Positions 25,791 to 35,025 of a DNA stretch of 64,000 nt are shown one piece after another. Under the pieces are notes generated by a model. That model was not told where the DNA came from, searched no databases, and saw nothing but the letters and a program-made list of their open reading frames with translations. The DNA comes from Syntrophaceae bacterium UBA7520 (GTDB taxonomy: Bacteria; Desulfobacterota; Syntrophia; Syntrophales; Smithellaceae), in contig DLNC01000025.1 of the NCBI GenBank assembly GCA_002478265.1, forward strand, positions 102,430-166,429. Reading direction: 5' to 3'. Numbering within the stretch: position 1 is the first letter of the stretch; each line of letters starts with the position of its first letter. Position numbers and translations under genes: made by a program.

Positions 25791-26984
25791 ATGAGATTAG
25801 CGGGAAGAATTGCCAAAATAAAGCCATCGGAGACTTTAGCCATTACCGCTAAAACCAACGCCCTGCGCGCGCAGGGCAGGGATGTCATTGGTTTTGGCGC
25901 GGGAGAGCCGGATTTTGACACGCCGGACAATATCAAGCAGGCGGCGATTAAAGCCATTGAGGCGGGGTTTACCAAATATACGCCGGTGAGCGGCACGGAT
26001 GAATTAAAGGACGCGATAGCGGGCAAGCTGAAAAAGGATAACGGCCTTGAATACAAGCGTTCGCAGATAGTTGTTTCCTGCGGCGCCAAGCACACATTGT
26101 ATAATTTAGCGCAGGCCCTCTTTGAGGAGGGTGATGAAGTGATAATTCCCGCTCCTTACTGGGTATCTTATCCGGACATTGTTGTCCTGGCGGGAGCAAC
26201 GCCGGTTTATGTGAACACATCACAAGATCAGGGATTCAAGATGAAGCCACAGCAACTTGCGGGAGCGATAACAAACAAGACCCGCGCCGTAATTTTTAAC
26301 AGCCCTTCCAATCCGACCGGCGCCGCTTATTCCCCGGAAGAACTCAAAGGGCTGGTCGCGGTATTGTTGGAAAAGGATATTTTGGTCATCACGGATGATA
26401 TTTACGAAAAAATATTTTACGCGGATTTCCCCTTTGCCAATATCGCTTCGGTCGAGCCGAAAATGAAGGACAAAACAATTGTCGTCAACGGCGTTTCCAA
26501 AACATACGCCATGACCGGCTGGCGCATCGGTTACGCGGCGGGTCCGGAAGAAATCGTCGGGGCGGTAAATAAAATTCAGAGCCAGAACACTTCCAATCCG
26601 ACATCCATTTCCCAAAAAGCCGCATGGGAAGCGATCAGCGGCGACCAGAGCAAGATACCGCAGATGGTGGCGGAATTCCGTAAAAGGCGAGATTTTATTG
26701 TACAGGCCCTAAACGATATAGATGGCATAAAATGTTTCTCTCCGGAGGGCGCCTTTTATGTCTTTCCGGATGTATCCGGTTTGTACGGCCGCTCTTTTCA
26801 GGGCAAAAAAATTGCCAATTCGGCGGAATTGATTGACTACTTGCTGGATGAAGCTAATGTCGCGGCGGTGCCCGGCGCGGCTTTCGGCAGCGATGATCAC
26901 ATACGCCTGTCCTATGCTACTTCCCTGAAAAATATTGAAGAAGGGATAAGGCGCATCAAAAACGCGGCGGGCAAACTGGTTTGA
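25791..26984 (+). CDS. aspC: Aspartate aminotransferase-type PLP enzyme
   Basis: 397 residues from ATG 25791 (AGGAGA 5-10 nt upstream). Fold type I motifs: GAGEPDFDTPDNI, FNSPSNPTG, TDDIYE and NGVSKTYAMTGWRIGY carrying the PLP lysine and the Arg-containing substrate region. Closest in style to subgroup Ib aspartate/prephenate aminotransferases of thermophiles and deltaproteobacteria. It could feed aspartate to the nadB, argG and dapA pathways encoded in this window. The PurF-like gene starts 13 nt downstream. Confidence 0.9.
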   Translation: MRLAGRIAKIKPSETLAITAKTNALRAQGRDVIGFGAGEPDFDTPDNIKQAAIKAIEAGFTKYTPVSGTDELKDAIAGKLKKDNGLEYKRSQIVVSCGAKHTLYNLAQALFEEGDEVIIPAPYWVSYPDIVVLAGATPVYVNTSQDQGFKMKPQQLAGAITNKTRAVIFNSPSNPTGAAYSPEELKGLVAVLLEKDILVITDDIYEKIFYADFPFANIASVEPKMKDKTIVVNGVSKTYAMTGWRIGYAAGPEEIVGAVNKIQSQNTSNPTSISQKAAWEAISGDQSKIPQMVAEFRKRRDFIVQALNDIDGIKCFSPEGAFYVFPDVSGLYGRSFQGKKIANSAELIDYLLDEANVAAVPGAAFGSDDHIRLSYATSLKNIEEGIRRIKNAAGKLV

Positions 26985-26997
26985 GGAATAAAAAAAA

Positions 26998-28398
26998 ATG
27001 GGCGGTCTTTTCGGGGTAGTATCGACAACTGATTGCGTGCACGCGCTTTTTTACGGAACGGATTATCATTCTCATCTGGGCACGGAAAACGGCGGCATGG
27101 CGGTATGGGGGCCACAGGGTTTCCAGAAGGCCATCCACAGTATATCCCAGGCGCAGTTTAAATCGCGTTTTGTTGATGATTATAAAAAAATGCAGGGTCT
27201 TTTCGGCATCGGCGCCATTGATGATGAAACCCCGCAGCCCTTGATCTTTCGTTCCAAATTCGGCGTTTATGCCGTTGCGGTATCCGGCCTTATCACCAAT
27301 AAGGATAAACTGGTCAATGAATTACTCAATGACGGCGCGTCTTTCGGCGAATCGTCCGGCGGCACTGTTAATAACGCGGAAATAGCCGCTTATCTGATTA
27401 ACCGCGGCGATAATATCGTTGAGGGTATTGCCTCTATGCGCGCGGTTGTTGAAGGCTCTATTTGCGCGCTGGTTTTAACCCCGGATGGCATTTATGCCGC
27501 CCGGGATAAAGTGGGCAGGTTTCCGCTGGCGCTCGGAAAAAGCAAAGATGATAATAAATCGTACGTGGTGGCCACGGAGGCGAGTTCCTTTGAGAATCTT
27601 GGTTATGAACTGGAACGTTTTTTAGGACCCGGAGAAATAGCTCTTTTGACGCCTGACGGCATTAAGCAGATGAAGCCGGCGGGCGCGGAAAAGAAGATAT
27701 GCTCGTTTTTGTGGATTTATACCGGCTCGCCGACATCTATATATGAAGGTGTTGCCGTGGAAAGCGCGCGGGAAAGATGCGGCCGGTATCTGGCCCGGCG
27801 CGATAATGTCCAGGCTGATTTTGTCTCCGGTGTTCCCGATTCCGGCGTCGGTCACGCGATAGGCTACGCGATGGAATCAGGCATCCCCTATCGTCGGCCG
27901 CTGGTTAAATACACGCCCGGCTATGGCCGCAGTTACACACCACCGGCGCAGGAGATAAGAGATCTGGTGGCCACGATGAAGCTCATCGCCGTGCGTGACG
28001 TGATTAAAGGCAACCGCATGATTATCTGCGATGATTCCATCGTGCGCGGCACGCAGTTGAAAAATTATACCATCAAGAAATTGTGGGAAAACGGCGCGAA
28101 GGAGATACATATTCGTCCTGCCTGTCCGCCCTTGATGTTCCCTTGCCTGTATTCTTCTTCTACCCGCACGACGGCCGAGTTGGCCAGCCATAAGGCGATA
28201 CGCGCGCTGGAAGGAAAAGAAGTAAAAAATTTCAAAGAATATCTGGATCCCGCGTCGGCTAAATACGCCAAAATGGTTGATTGGATTCGCGGCGATTTGG
28301 GCGTGACGACGCTTAAATATATGACTATCGAAGATATGATTGCCGCCATTGGTCTGCCTGCCGATGAGTTGTGTCTGCACTGCTGGCTGGGCAAATAA
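26998..28398 (+). CDS. PurF-like amidotransferase paralogue lacking the catalytic cysteine
   Basis: 466 residues. An N-terminal class II glutamine-amidotransferase-like domain is fused to a phosphoribosyltransferase domain with the PRPP loop ICDDSIVRGT (about 342-351). The protein begins MGGLFGV where working PurF has (M)CG(I/V)xG, so the N-terminal nucleophile cysteine is replaced by Gly. SHLGTENGGMAVWG and KVGRFPLALG keep other Ntn-domain features. Either it uses free ammonia or it has another function. Starts show no strong ribosome site beyond GAGGAA. Conserved cysteine-less relatives exist in anaerobes, as far as I recall. Confidence 0.85.
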   Translation: MGGLFGVVSTTDCVHALFYGTDYHSHLGTENGGMAVWGPQGFQKAIHSISQAQFKSRFVDDYKKMQGLFGIGAIDDETPQPLIFRSKFGVYAVAVSGLITNKDKLVNELLNDGASFGESSGGTVNNAEIAAYLINRGDNIVEGIASMRAVVEGSICALVLTPDGIYAARDKVGRFPLALGKSKDDNKSYVVATEASSFENLGYELERFLGPGEIALLTPDGIKQMKPAGAEKKICSFLWIYTGSPTSIYEGVAVESARERCGRYLARRDNVQADFVSGVPDSGVGHAIGYAMESGIPYRRPLVKYTPGYGRSYTPPAQEIRDLVATMKLIAVRDVIKGNRMIICDDSIVRGTQLKNYTIKKLWENGAKEIHIRPACPPLMFPCLYSSSTRTTAELASHKAIRALEGKEVKNFKEYLDPASAKYAKMVDWIRGDLGVTTLKYMTIEDMIAAIGLPADELCLHCWLGK

Positions 28399-28467
28399 AA
28401 CCTAAATTAGATTCTCCCGCCAGACCTGCTTTATCATTGCTGGTATTTATTCATTATAAATTATACG

Positions 28468-28496
28468 TTGCCGAAGATTTAACGGCATGTTATAAA
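28468..28496 (+). promoter_or_regulatory. Likely promoter of ispG-proS
   Basis: TTGCCG (28468-28473), 17-nt spacer, TATAAA (28491-28496). Transcription near 28503 would leave about 30 nt before the GTG start at 28532. Confidence 0.45.
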
Positions 28497-28531
28497 ATCC
28501 ACGGTAAAAAATCGTGAGAAAGCGCTAACTT

Positions 28532-29617
28532 GTGGAATATTCATCACCGGTTAAAAGAAGAAACACCAGGAAAATTAATTTAGGCGGCCTGATTTTGGGC
28601 GGTGGGGCGCCTATCGCCGTGCAGTCAATGACCAACACAGATACGCGCGATGTGGAGAAGACCATTACACAGATAAATGAGCTTTATCAGGCCGGTTGTG
28701 AAATTATCCGTGTAGCTGTGCCGGATGCCGACGCCGTAGATGCGTTGGTGGATATAAAAAAAAAGATAAAAATTCCTTTGGTTGCGGATGTTCATTTTGA
28801 TCATCGCCTAGCGCTGCAGGCGATAAAAAACGGCGCGGACGGCATCAGAATAAACCCCGGCAATATTTCCGTACCGGAAATCCGCACGATCATTAAGGCG
28901 GCAAAAGCACGCGAGATAGTTATTCGCCTGGGAGTGAATTCGGGCTCGCTACAGAAAGACGTTGCCGAAAAATACGGCGGTCCTACGGCTGAAGCCCTGG
29001 TCGAGAGCGCTTTGCGCAATATCACTGTTTTCGCGGAGGAAGGATTTGACGCGCTTAAGCTGTCGCTAAAATCATCAGACGTGCCGACAATGATTGAAGC
29101 GTATCGACAGATTGCGGCGCGCACTGATTACCCGCTGCATTTGGGCGTTACGGAATCGGGCACCGCGGTGGATGCGGCGGTGAAATCGGCGCTGGGCATC
29201 GGTACGCTGCTTTATGAAGGCATTGGCGATACTATTCGCGTTTCCGTGACGGGCAGTCCGCTTTTGGAGATTCCCATCGCTTACGCTATTTTGCGGTCGT
29301 TGAAAATCAGGATGATCGGGCCGGAAATTGTTTCTTGTCCGACCTGCGGGCGCTGCGAGATTAATCTTTTGGCCTTAACCGAAAAAATTCAAAAAGAAAT
29401 TTCCGGCCTAAGAGATTATTTTAAAGTAGCGCTCATGGGCTGCGTGGTCAACGGGCCGGGCGAGGCGGCGGACGCGGATATCGGAATCGCCGGGGGAAAA
29501 GGCTCGGGAATGCTTTTTAAAAAAGGAAAAGTCGTAAGAAAAGTTAGAGAACAGGATTTTGTGCCGGTTTTGCTGGCGGAAATAAAGACGATGCTTGAGG
29601 AGAAAAAGGAGGATTGA
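28532..29617 (+). CDS. ispG: 4-hydroxy-3-methylbut-2-enyl-diphosphate synthase
   Basis: Penultimate step of the MEP isoprenoid pathway, a [4Fe-4S] reductase. 361 residues: TIM-barrel part with PIAVQSMTNTDT and VADVHFDHRLAL, and the cluster domain with CPTCGRC (about 270-276) and MGCVVNGPGEA, giving the three cluster cysteines and the Glu. Start is GTG 28532. The stop overlaps the proS start. Confidence 0.95.
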   Translation: MEYSSPVKRRNTRKINLGGLILGGGAPIAVQSMTNTDTRDVEKTITQINELYQAGCEIIRVAVPDADAVDALVDIKKKIKIPLVADVHFDHRLALQAIKNGADGIRINPGNISVPEIRTIIKAAKAREIVIRLGVNSGSLQKDVAEKYGGPTAEALVESALRNITVFAEEGFDALKLSLKSSDVPTMIEAYRQIAARTDYPLHLGVTESGTAVDAAVKSALGIGTLLYEGIGDTIRVSVTGSPLLEIPIAYAILRSLKIRMIGPEIVSCPTCGRCEINLLALTEKIQKEISGLRDYFKVALMGCVVNGPGEAADADIGIAGGKGSGMLFKKGKVVRKVREQDFVPVLLAEIKTMLEEKKED

Positions 29618-31338
29618 TGCGTTATTCACAGATGCACCTGCCCACGGTGAGGGAAATTCCTTCGGACGCGGAAGTCATCAGCCACCAGTTAATGATCAGG
29701 GCGGGAATGATCAGGAAACTGACCAGTGGCATTTATTCATATTTGCCCCTCGGTTACCGTGTTATCCGCAAAGTGGAGCAGATTGTGCGTGAAGAAATGA
29801 ACAGGGCCGGCGCACAGGAAGTTTATCTGCCCATGGTGCAGCCGTCGGAGCTTTGGCAGGAGTCCGGCCGCTGGGTTCATTACGGAAAAGAGTTGTTGAG
29901 GTTCAGGGACCGGCACGAACGGGAATATTGCCTGGGACCCACGCATGAAGAGGTTATCACCGATTTAGTGCGCAATGACGTGAAAACTTACCGTCAGCTG
30001 CCGCGCAATCTTTATCAGATTCAGACAAAATTCCGCGACGAGGTGCGCCCGCGCTTTGGCGTGATGCGCTGCCGTGAGTTCGGCATGAAAGACGCTTATA
30101 GTTTCGACGCGGATGAAGCAGGAGCGGAAAAAAGTTACGAAAAAATGTTTGCCGCATACAACAGTATTTTTCGGCGCTGCGGTCTGCGTTTTCGCGCGGT
30201 GGAGGCGGATTCGGGCAGCATCGGCGGAAAGTATTCTCATGAGTTTCTGGTCATGGCGGAATCGGGCGAGGACGCGATGGTATTTTGTGAAAAATGCGCT
30301 TATGCCGCCAATCTGGAGAAAGCTGAAGTCGCTTCTCCGGACAAGCAGGAAAGTGAATCCAAAAAAATGCTGCCCATAGAAGAAGTGCACACGCCAAATG
30401 TCCGCACCATAGAAGAGGTCAGCGCTTTTCTCAAGGTTCATCCGGAAAATATTGTCAAGACGCTTATTTTCAACGCAGACGGCAAGCCTTGCGCTGTTTT
30501 GATTCGCGGTGATCAGGAGGTAAATGAAATCAAGGTGAAAAATTATCTGGCGGCTAATGAACTGGAGCTGGCGGATGATGAAATGATTGCCAGCGCCACC
30601 GGCGCCCCGCGGGGATTTGCCGGCGCGGTCAATATCAAAACGGAAATAATCGCTGATTATTCCATCATGAATATGGTTAATTTTGTAACCGGGGCCAACA
30701 AGGAAGATTATCACTTGAAGAATGTAAACATCGGCAGAGATTTTCCGGTGGCGTCTTTCGCTGATTTGCGCCTGGTGCAAGAAAAAGATGTCTGCCCGCG
30801 TTGCGGCGGTAAAATTCATTTTGCGCGCGGCATAGAGGTAGGCCATGTTTTCAAGCTTGGGAAAAAATACAGCCAGGCGATGAAGGCGGTCTATCTGGAT
30901 AAAGACGGGCAGGAAAAAGTAATGATTATGGGATGTTACGGAATAGGCATTGGGAGAACGGTGGCGGCCTGCATCGAACAGAATAATGACGAATACGGCA
31001 TCGTTTGGCCGATGCCGCTGGCGCCTTTTCAGGTCATCATTACACCGGTCAATATTAATGATGATGCAATTTCCGCGGCGGCGGAGAAAATTTACCAAGA
31101 TTTGCTTGCGGCGGGCATCGAAGTGATTATCGATGACCGCGACGAGAGAGCGGGCGTAAAGTTCAACGACGCGGACTTGATTGGAATTCCCCTGCGCGTG
31201 GTTGTGGGGCAAAAAAATCTGGCGCAGGGCAAAATGGAGTTAAGGCTGAGAAAAACAAAAGAGAGCAGGCTGGTTGATTCGGATAAAATCGTTGATGAGA
31301 TAAAAACAATAATATGTGACGCGTTGAACGCGTCTTGA
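29617..31338 (+). CDS. proS: Proline-tRNA ligase (bacterial type with editing domain)
   Basis: 573 residues from ATG 29617, which overlaps the ispG TGA; AGGAGG ends 4 nt before. Class II core motifs include RPRFGVMRCREFGMKDAYSF-type motif 2 (about 142-162) and motif 3 GIGIGRTVAACIEQ; an insertion of about 180 residues between them is the YbaK-like editing domain that removes mischarged Ala. The C-terminal anticodon-binding domain ends the protein. A tRNA-Pro gene lies 4.3 kb downstream, in a separate transcription unit. Confidence 0.96.
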   Translation: MRYSQMHLPTVREIPSDAEVISHQLMIRAGMIRKLTSGIYSYLPLGYRVIRKVEQIVREEMNRAGAQEVYLPMVQPSELWQESGRWVHYGKELLRFRDRHEREYCLGPTHEEVITDLVRNDVKTYRQLPRNLYQIQTKFRDEVRPRFGVMRCREFGMKDAYSFDADEAGAEKSYEKMFAAYNSIFRRCGLRFRAVEADSGSIGGKYSHEFLVMAESGEDAMVFCEKCAYAANLEKAEVASPDKQESESKKMLPIEEVHTPNVRTIEEVSAFLKVHPENIVKTLIFNADGKPCAVLIRGDQEVNEIKVKNYLAANELELADDEMIASATGAPRGFAGAVNIKTEIIADYSIMNMVNFVTGANKEDYHLKNVNIGRDFPVASFADLRLVQEKDVCPRCGGKIHFARGIEVGHVFKLGKKYSQAMKAVYLDKDGQEKVMIMGCYGIGIGRTVAACIEQNNDEYGIVWPMPLAPFQVIITPVNINDDAISAAAEKIYQDLLAAGIEVIIDDRDERAGVKFNDADLIGIPLRVVVGQKNLAQGKMELRLRKTKESRLVDSDKIVDEIKTIICDALNAS

Positions 31339-31372
31339 AACATTACGTTGTTTAGTACAGCCGGAAAAATAA

Positions 31373-33514
31373 ATGTTACGCATAACTGACATTCTGGATA
31401 AAGCCCAAGAATACCTGCCGCCGGAAGAACAGGAAATGATTAAAAAAGCGTATGTATTTTCGGCGACGGTTCATCAGGGGCAGGTGCGGTTATCCGGCGA
31501 GCCTTACCTGACCCATCCTATGGAAGTTGCCGGGATTCTCGCCGATATGAAAATGGATGCCGCCACTATTATCAGCGGGCTTTTGCACGATACCGTCGAA
31601 GACACTTTGAGCACGACGCAGCAGGTAGAAGAGGAATTCGGCAAGGATGTTGCGTTTTTAGTCAACGGCCTGACGAAATTAAGCCGCATATCTTTTCGTT
31701 CCCAGGAAGAAAGGCAGGCGGAAAATTTCCGCAAGATGATTCTCGCCATGTCTTCTGATATCCGTATTTTGCTGGTGAGGCTGGCTGACCGTATTCATAA
31801 CATGCGCACTTTGCAATACCATCCGCCGGAGAAAAGAGTTTATATCGCCAGGGAAACGATTGATGTTTACGCGCCGCTGGCCAACCGTCTGGGGATTAAC
31901 TGGATGAAAACGGAACTGGAAGACTTGTCTTTTCAATACCTGTCTCCGGAGGCATATGAAGAATTAACCGCGCGCGTCGCTAAATCAAAGGAATCGCGTG
32001 TCCGCTATACTGATGAAGTTAAAAAAATTATCTCTGCCGAACTGGAGAAATATAATATCAAAGGGGAGGTGGAAGGCAGGCCCAAGCATCTCTACGGCAT
32101 CTACAAAAAAATGCATGAGCAACATCTCGATTTTGACGAAGTTTATGACCTGATTGCTTTTCGCGTTATTCTTGATTCCGACATGGAAAAGGGATGTTAT
32201 GAAACGCTGAGTGTCGTCCATTCTCTATGGAAACCGGTGCCTGGCCGTTTCAAAGATTATATCGCCATGCCCAAGGCCAATAACTATCAATCCTTGCATA
32301 CCACCGTTATCGGACCTTACGGAGAGAGGCTGGAAATCCAAATCAGGACAAGAGCAATGCACGAATGGGCGGAAAAAGGCATTGCCGCGCACTGGCGTTA
32401 CAAGGAAGGCCGCGCCTACAAAGATGAAGAAGAGAATCAAATAAAAAAACTCCGGGAAATACTTGAGATTCAGCAGGAAATTAAAAACCCCAAGGAATTC
32501 ATGTCCGATTTGAAGCTCGCGTTGTTTCCCGAAGAGGTTTATGTTTTTACACCCCACGGAGACGTCAAATCCTTTCCCAAAGGAGCAACACCCATTGATT
32601 TTGCCTACAGTGTTCACACGGATGTCGGCAATCAGTGCATCGGCGCGAAAGTCAACCGCAATATTGTGCCGCTGAAATATAAACTGCAAAACGGAGACCA
32701 GGTGGAAATAATAACACAGGCCGGTCATCATCCGAGCAAAGACTGGCTTAAATATGTTGTCACTACCAGGGCGATTTCCAAAATTAGAAACTGGATAAAT
32801 ACCGAGGAAAAAAAGAACAGCATAAACCTGGGGCGCGATTTGCTCGAAAAAGAATTCAAGCGTCAAAATCTCAAGTTTAGCAGCTATATAAAGTCGGATG
32901 AACTGAAAAAGGTGTTTCCCGAATATTCGGTAAACAGCATGGATGATCTCTTTTCCCAGATTGGCTTCGGGCGCATCTCGCCACGCCAGGTGGCTAACCA
33001 GTTTCTGGCTAAGGAAGATATTGCTGAGCCGGAAGAAGTGAAAGATCGGGAGAAAAAGAAAAAGATACCACCACCTTCGCTGGGTGTGTCGCTTACCGGG
33101 ATTGACAATGTTATGGTAAAGTTCGCCAAATGCTGCAATCCCATACCGGGCGATGAAATTTCCGGGTATGTTTCGCGCGGCAGGGGGATTACCGTGCATA
33201 CGCGGATGTGCCCGCATCTGAAAAAGCTGGATAAAGAAAGAATCGTTGATGTTCAGTGGAACTTAAGTCAGAAAGGCTCCTATCCTGTTCACGTGAAGGT
33301 TGTCGGCGATGACCGCAAAGGAGTTTTGACGGAAATCAGCGCGGTCATTTCTTCGTTCGATGTCAATATCAGTTACGCGGAAATAGAAACAACGAATATG
33401 ATCGCTACGGCCAATTTCATCATCGACGTAAACGATCTACAGCAGCTAAACCAGGTACTGTCGGCAATCAGGCAGCTTAGTTTTGTCAAAGCGGTCGTGC
33501 GCTTGCGGCAATGA
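31373..33514 (+). CDS. rel: Bifunctional (p)ppGpp synthetase/hydrolase
   Basis: 713 residues. HD hydrolase domain with THPMEVA and GLLHDTVEDT intact, synthetase domain with RPKHLYGIYKKM and RFKDYIAMPKANNYQSLHT, then TGS (VYVFTPHGDVKSFPKGATPIDFAY), a zinc-finger-like CCNPIPGDEI region and a C-terminal ACT domain. The R-x-K-D motif (RFKD), as in SpoT and bifunctional Rel, contrasts with the E-x-D-D of RelA. So it should both make and degrade the alarmone. It follows proS by 34 nt. Confidence 0.95.
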   Translation: MLRITDILDKAQEYLPPEEQEMIKKAYVFSATVHQGQVRLSGEPYLTHPMEVAGILADMKMDAATIISGLLHDTVEDTLSTTQQVEEEFGKDVAFLVNGLTKLSRISFRSQEERQAENFRKMILAMSSDIRILLVRLADRIHNMRTLQYHPPEKRVYIARETIDVYAPLANRLGINWMKTELEDLSFQYLSPEAYEELTARVAKSKESRVRYTDEVKKIISAELEKYNIKGEVEGRPKHLYGIYKKMHEQHLDFDEVYDLIAFRVILDSDMEKGCYETLSVVHSLWKPVPGRFKDYIAMPKANNYQSLHTTVIGPYGERLEIQIRTRAMHEWAEKGIAAHWRYKEGRAYKDEEENQIKKLREILEIQQEIKNPKEFMSDLKLALFPEEVYVFTPHGDVKSFPKGATPIDFAYSVHTDVGNQCIGAKVNRNIVPLKYKLQNGDQVEIITQAGHHPSKDWLKYVVTTRAISKIRNWINTEEKKNSINLGRDLLEKEFKRQNLKFSSYIKSDELKKVFPEYSVNSMDDLFSQIGFGRISPRQVANQFLAKEDIAEPEEVKDREKKKKIPPPSLGVSLTGIDNVMVKFAKCCNPIPGDEISGYVSRGRGITVHTRMCPHLKKLDKERIVDVQWNLSQKGSYPVHVKVVGDDRKGVLTEISAVISSFDVNISYAEIETTNMIATANFIIDVNDLQQLNQVLSAIRQLSFVKAVVRLRQ

Positions 33515-33536
33515 TATAAATTTTCAGCTTCTTTTG

Positions 33537-33564
33537 TTGACAAGCAATATTTGTCTGCTATAAG
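33537..33564 (+). promoter_or_regulatory. Likely promoter of the amidase-rph-rdgB-tRNA-Pro unit
   Basis: TTGACA (33537-33542), 16-nt spacer, TATAAG (33559-33564). It lies just after rel and about 37 nt before ATG 33601. Confidence 0.6.
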
Positions 33565-33600
33565 CAGGCGCAAATGTAAAAATGTGAAACAGGTGAGGAA

Positions 33601-34293
33601 ATGTACCATATTATGAAAAAAATATTGAAAATGAGTTTGTTTTTAACTTTTTTGGCATTTTGGGGCGTGGGCAATCCAGCAGTGGCCGCAAATGCCCATA
33701 GAATCGTCATTGATCCCGCGCATGGCGGAGCTGACGGTGGCGTCAAAATAACGGAAAAAATAAATGAAAAAGATTTGACTCTGGCTATCGCCAGGGTTTT
33801 ATACGCCGAGCTATCCAGAGAAGCGAACATTAAGGTATTGCTGACAAGAAACGAAGATAAAGAGGTGAGTGCGGAAAAACGTCGCGAGATAATAAATGAT
33901 CACAAACCTGATTTTTTGATAAGCATTCATGTCAACAGGGGATTTGCGAAAAACGCGTCCGGATTCGAGCTTTATTATCCCGGTTTCGGCAGGGACGAGA
34001 AAGGCGGCCGGAAAGCCCTTCAGGATTTGAAGCCTGAAAAGGTGAAGCATATCAATGAAGCCGTCCGCATGGCTCAACTTATTCAGAGAAATCTCGACAG
34101 TATATTCCCCCGTCAGGGAAGAGGATTGCGCGAAGCGGATATGCCTGTATTTGAAGGATTATCTGCGCCGGCGCTGGTTATTGAAATTGGCTTTGCCTCA
34201 AACCCGGATGAGCGCAAAAAACTGCTCTCTGAAAAAACACAGGTGGAGATAGCCCAGGCTTTATCCAAAAGCGTAAAATCATTCTACAGGTGA
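33601..34293 (+). CDS. Secreted N-acetylmuramoyl-L-alanine amidase (Amidase_3)
   Basis: 230 residues. Signal peptide (cleavage likely after AVAA, residue 29), then a zinc amidase domain with DPAHGGADGG, NEKDLTLAIA (Glu ligand), SISIHVN-type LISIHVN and the catalytic VIEIGFASNPDE. Splits the sugar-peptide bond of peptidoglycan during cell separation; there is no AMIN targeting domain. AGGTGAGG is 2 nt before ATG 33601, so ATG 33613, 14 nt away, is an alternative. The TGA overlaps the ribosome site of rph. Confidence 0.92.
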   Translation: MYHIMKKILKMSLFLTFLAFWGVGNPAVAANAHRIVIDPAHGGADGGVKITEKINEKDLTLAIARVLYAELSREANIKVLLTRNEDKEVSAEKRREIINDHKPDFLISIHVNRGFAKNASGFELYYPGFGRDEKGGRKALQDLKPEKVKHINEAVRMAQLIQRNLDSIFPRQGRGLREADMPVFEGLSAPALVIEIGFASNPDERKKLLSEKTQVEIAQALSKSVKSFYR

Positions 34294-34296
34294 AAA

Positions 34297-35025
34297 TTGC
34301 AGGAAAGAAAAGATCAGAGAAAATCCGATGAGCTAAGGCCCATCAGGATTGAGAAAAACTATCTGAAAAACGCCTTCGGCTCCGCGCTGGTGGAATTTGG
34401 AGATACGAAAGTGATTTGCGCGGCAACACTGGAAGATAAGCCGGCGCCGTTTTTAAAAAATACAGGGCGCGGCTGGATTACCGCGGAATATTCGATGCTG
34501 CCCGCATCCACTCAGACAAGAACGGCGAGAGAATCATCACGCGGAAAAATCGGCGGGCGCACGCATGAAATACAAAGATTAATCGGCAGGTCGCTGCGTG
34601 TGGTAGCGGACCTGACTGCTTTCGGCGAAAAGACGATTTATGTGGACTGCGATGTTATTCAGGCCGATGGTGGAACCAGGACGGCCTCGATTACCGGCGG
34701 TTTCATCGCCCTGATGGAACTTTTCAGAAAAATGAAAGAGGACGGATTGCTGAAGGTAATTCCCATAAAAGATTATGTCTCTGCGGTGAGCGTGGGTATC
34801 GTGCAAAACCAGCTACTGCTTGATCTGGATTATGAAGAAGATTCCCATGCTGATGTGGACATGAATTTTGTCATGACCGGCTCCGGCCGCTTTATTGAGG
34901 TGCAAGGAACCGCGGAGCACGTTCCTTTTGATAAAAAGCAGCTTGACGAAATGAGCGCGCTGGCGCAAAAAGGCATCAGGCAAATAATCGCGCGGCAAAA
35001 GGCAGTGGTGGGAGATATCTGCTGA
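34297..35025 (+). CDS. rph: Ribonuclease PH
   Basis: Phosphorolytic 3'-5' exoribonuclease that trims tRNA 3' ends and degrades rRNA. 242 residues with RPIRIEKNYLKNAFGSALVEFGDTKV, TRTARES, GRTHEIQRLIGRSLR and DCDVIQADGGTRTASITG, all typical. The start is TTG 34297, with ACAGGTGA 4-11 nt upstream; no ATG alternative. Stop overlaps rdgB by one base. Confidence 0.96.
   Translation: MQERKDQRKSDELRPIRIEKNYLKNAFGSALVEFGDTKVICAATLEDKPAPFLKNTGRGWITAEYSMLPASTQTRTARESSRGKIGGRTHEIQRLIGRSLRVVADLTAFGEKTIYVDCDVIQADGGTRTASITGGFIALMELFRKMKEDGLLKVIPIKDYVSAVSVGIVQNQLLLDLDYEEDSHADVDMNFVMTGSGRFIEVQGTAEHVPFDKKQLDEMSALAQKGIRQIIARQKAVVGDIC

Noticed and set aside
29965..31212. 415-codon open frame on the minus strand opposite proS
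   Set aside because: It is antisense to a fully conserved proS, rich in His/Arg/Ile as expected from a shadow frame, and has no ribosome site.
32225..33217. 330-codon open frame opposite rel
   Set aside because: Antisense to conserved TGS and ACT regions of rel; no family signal.
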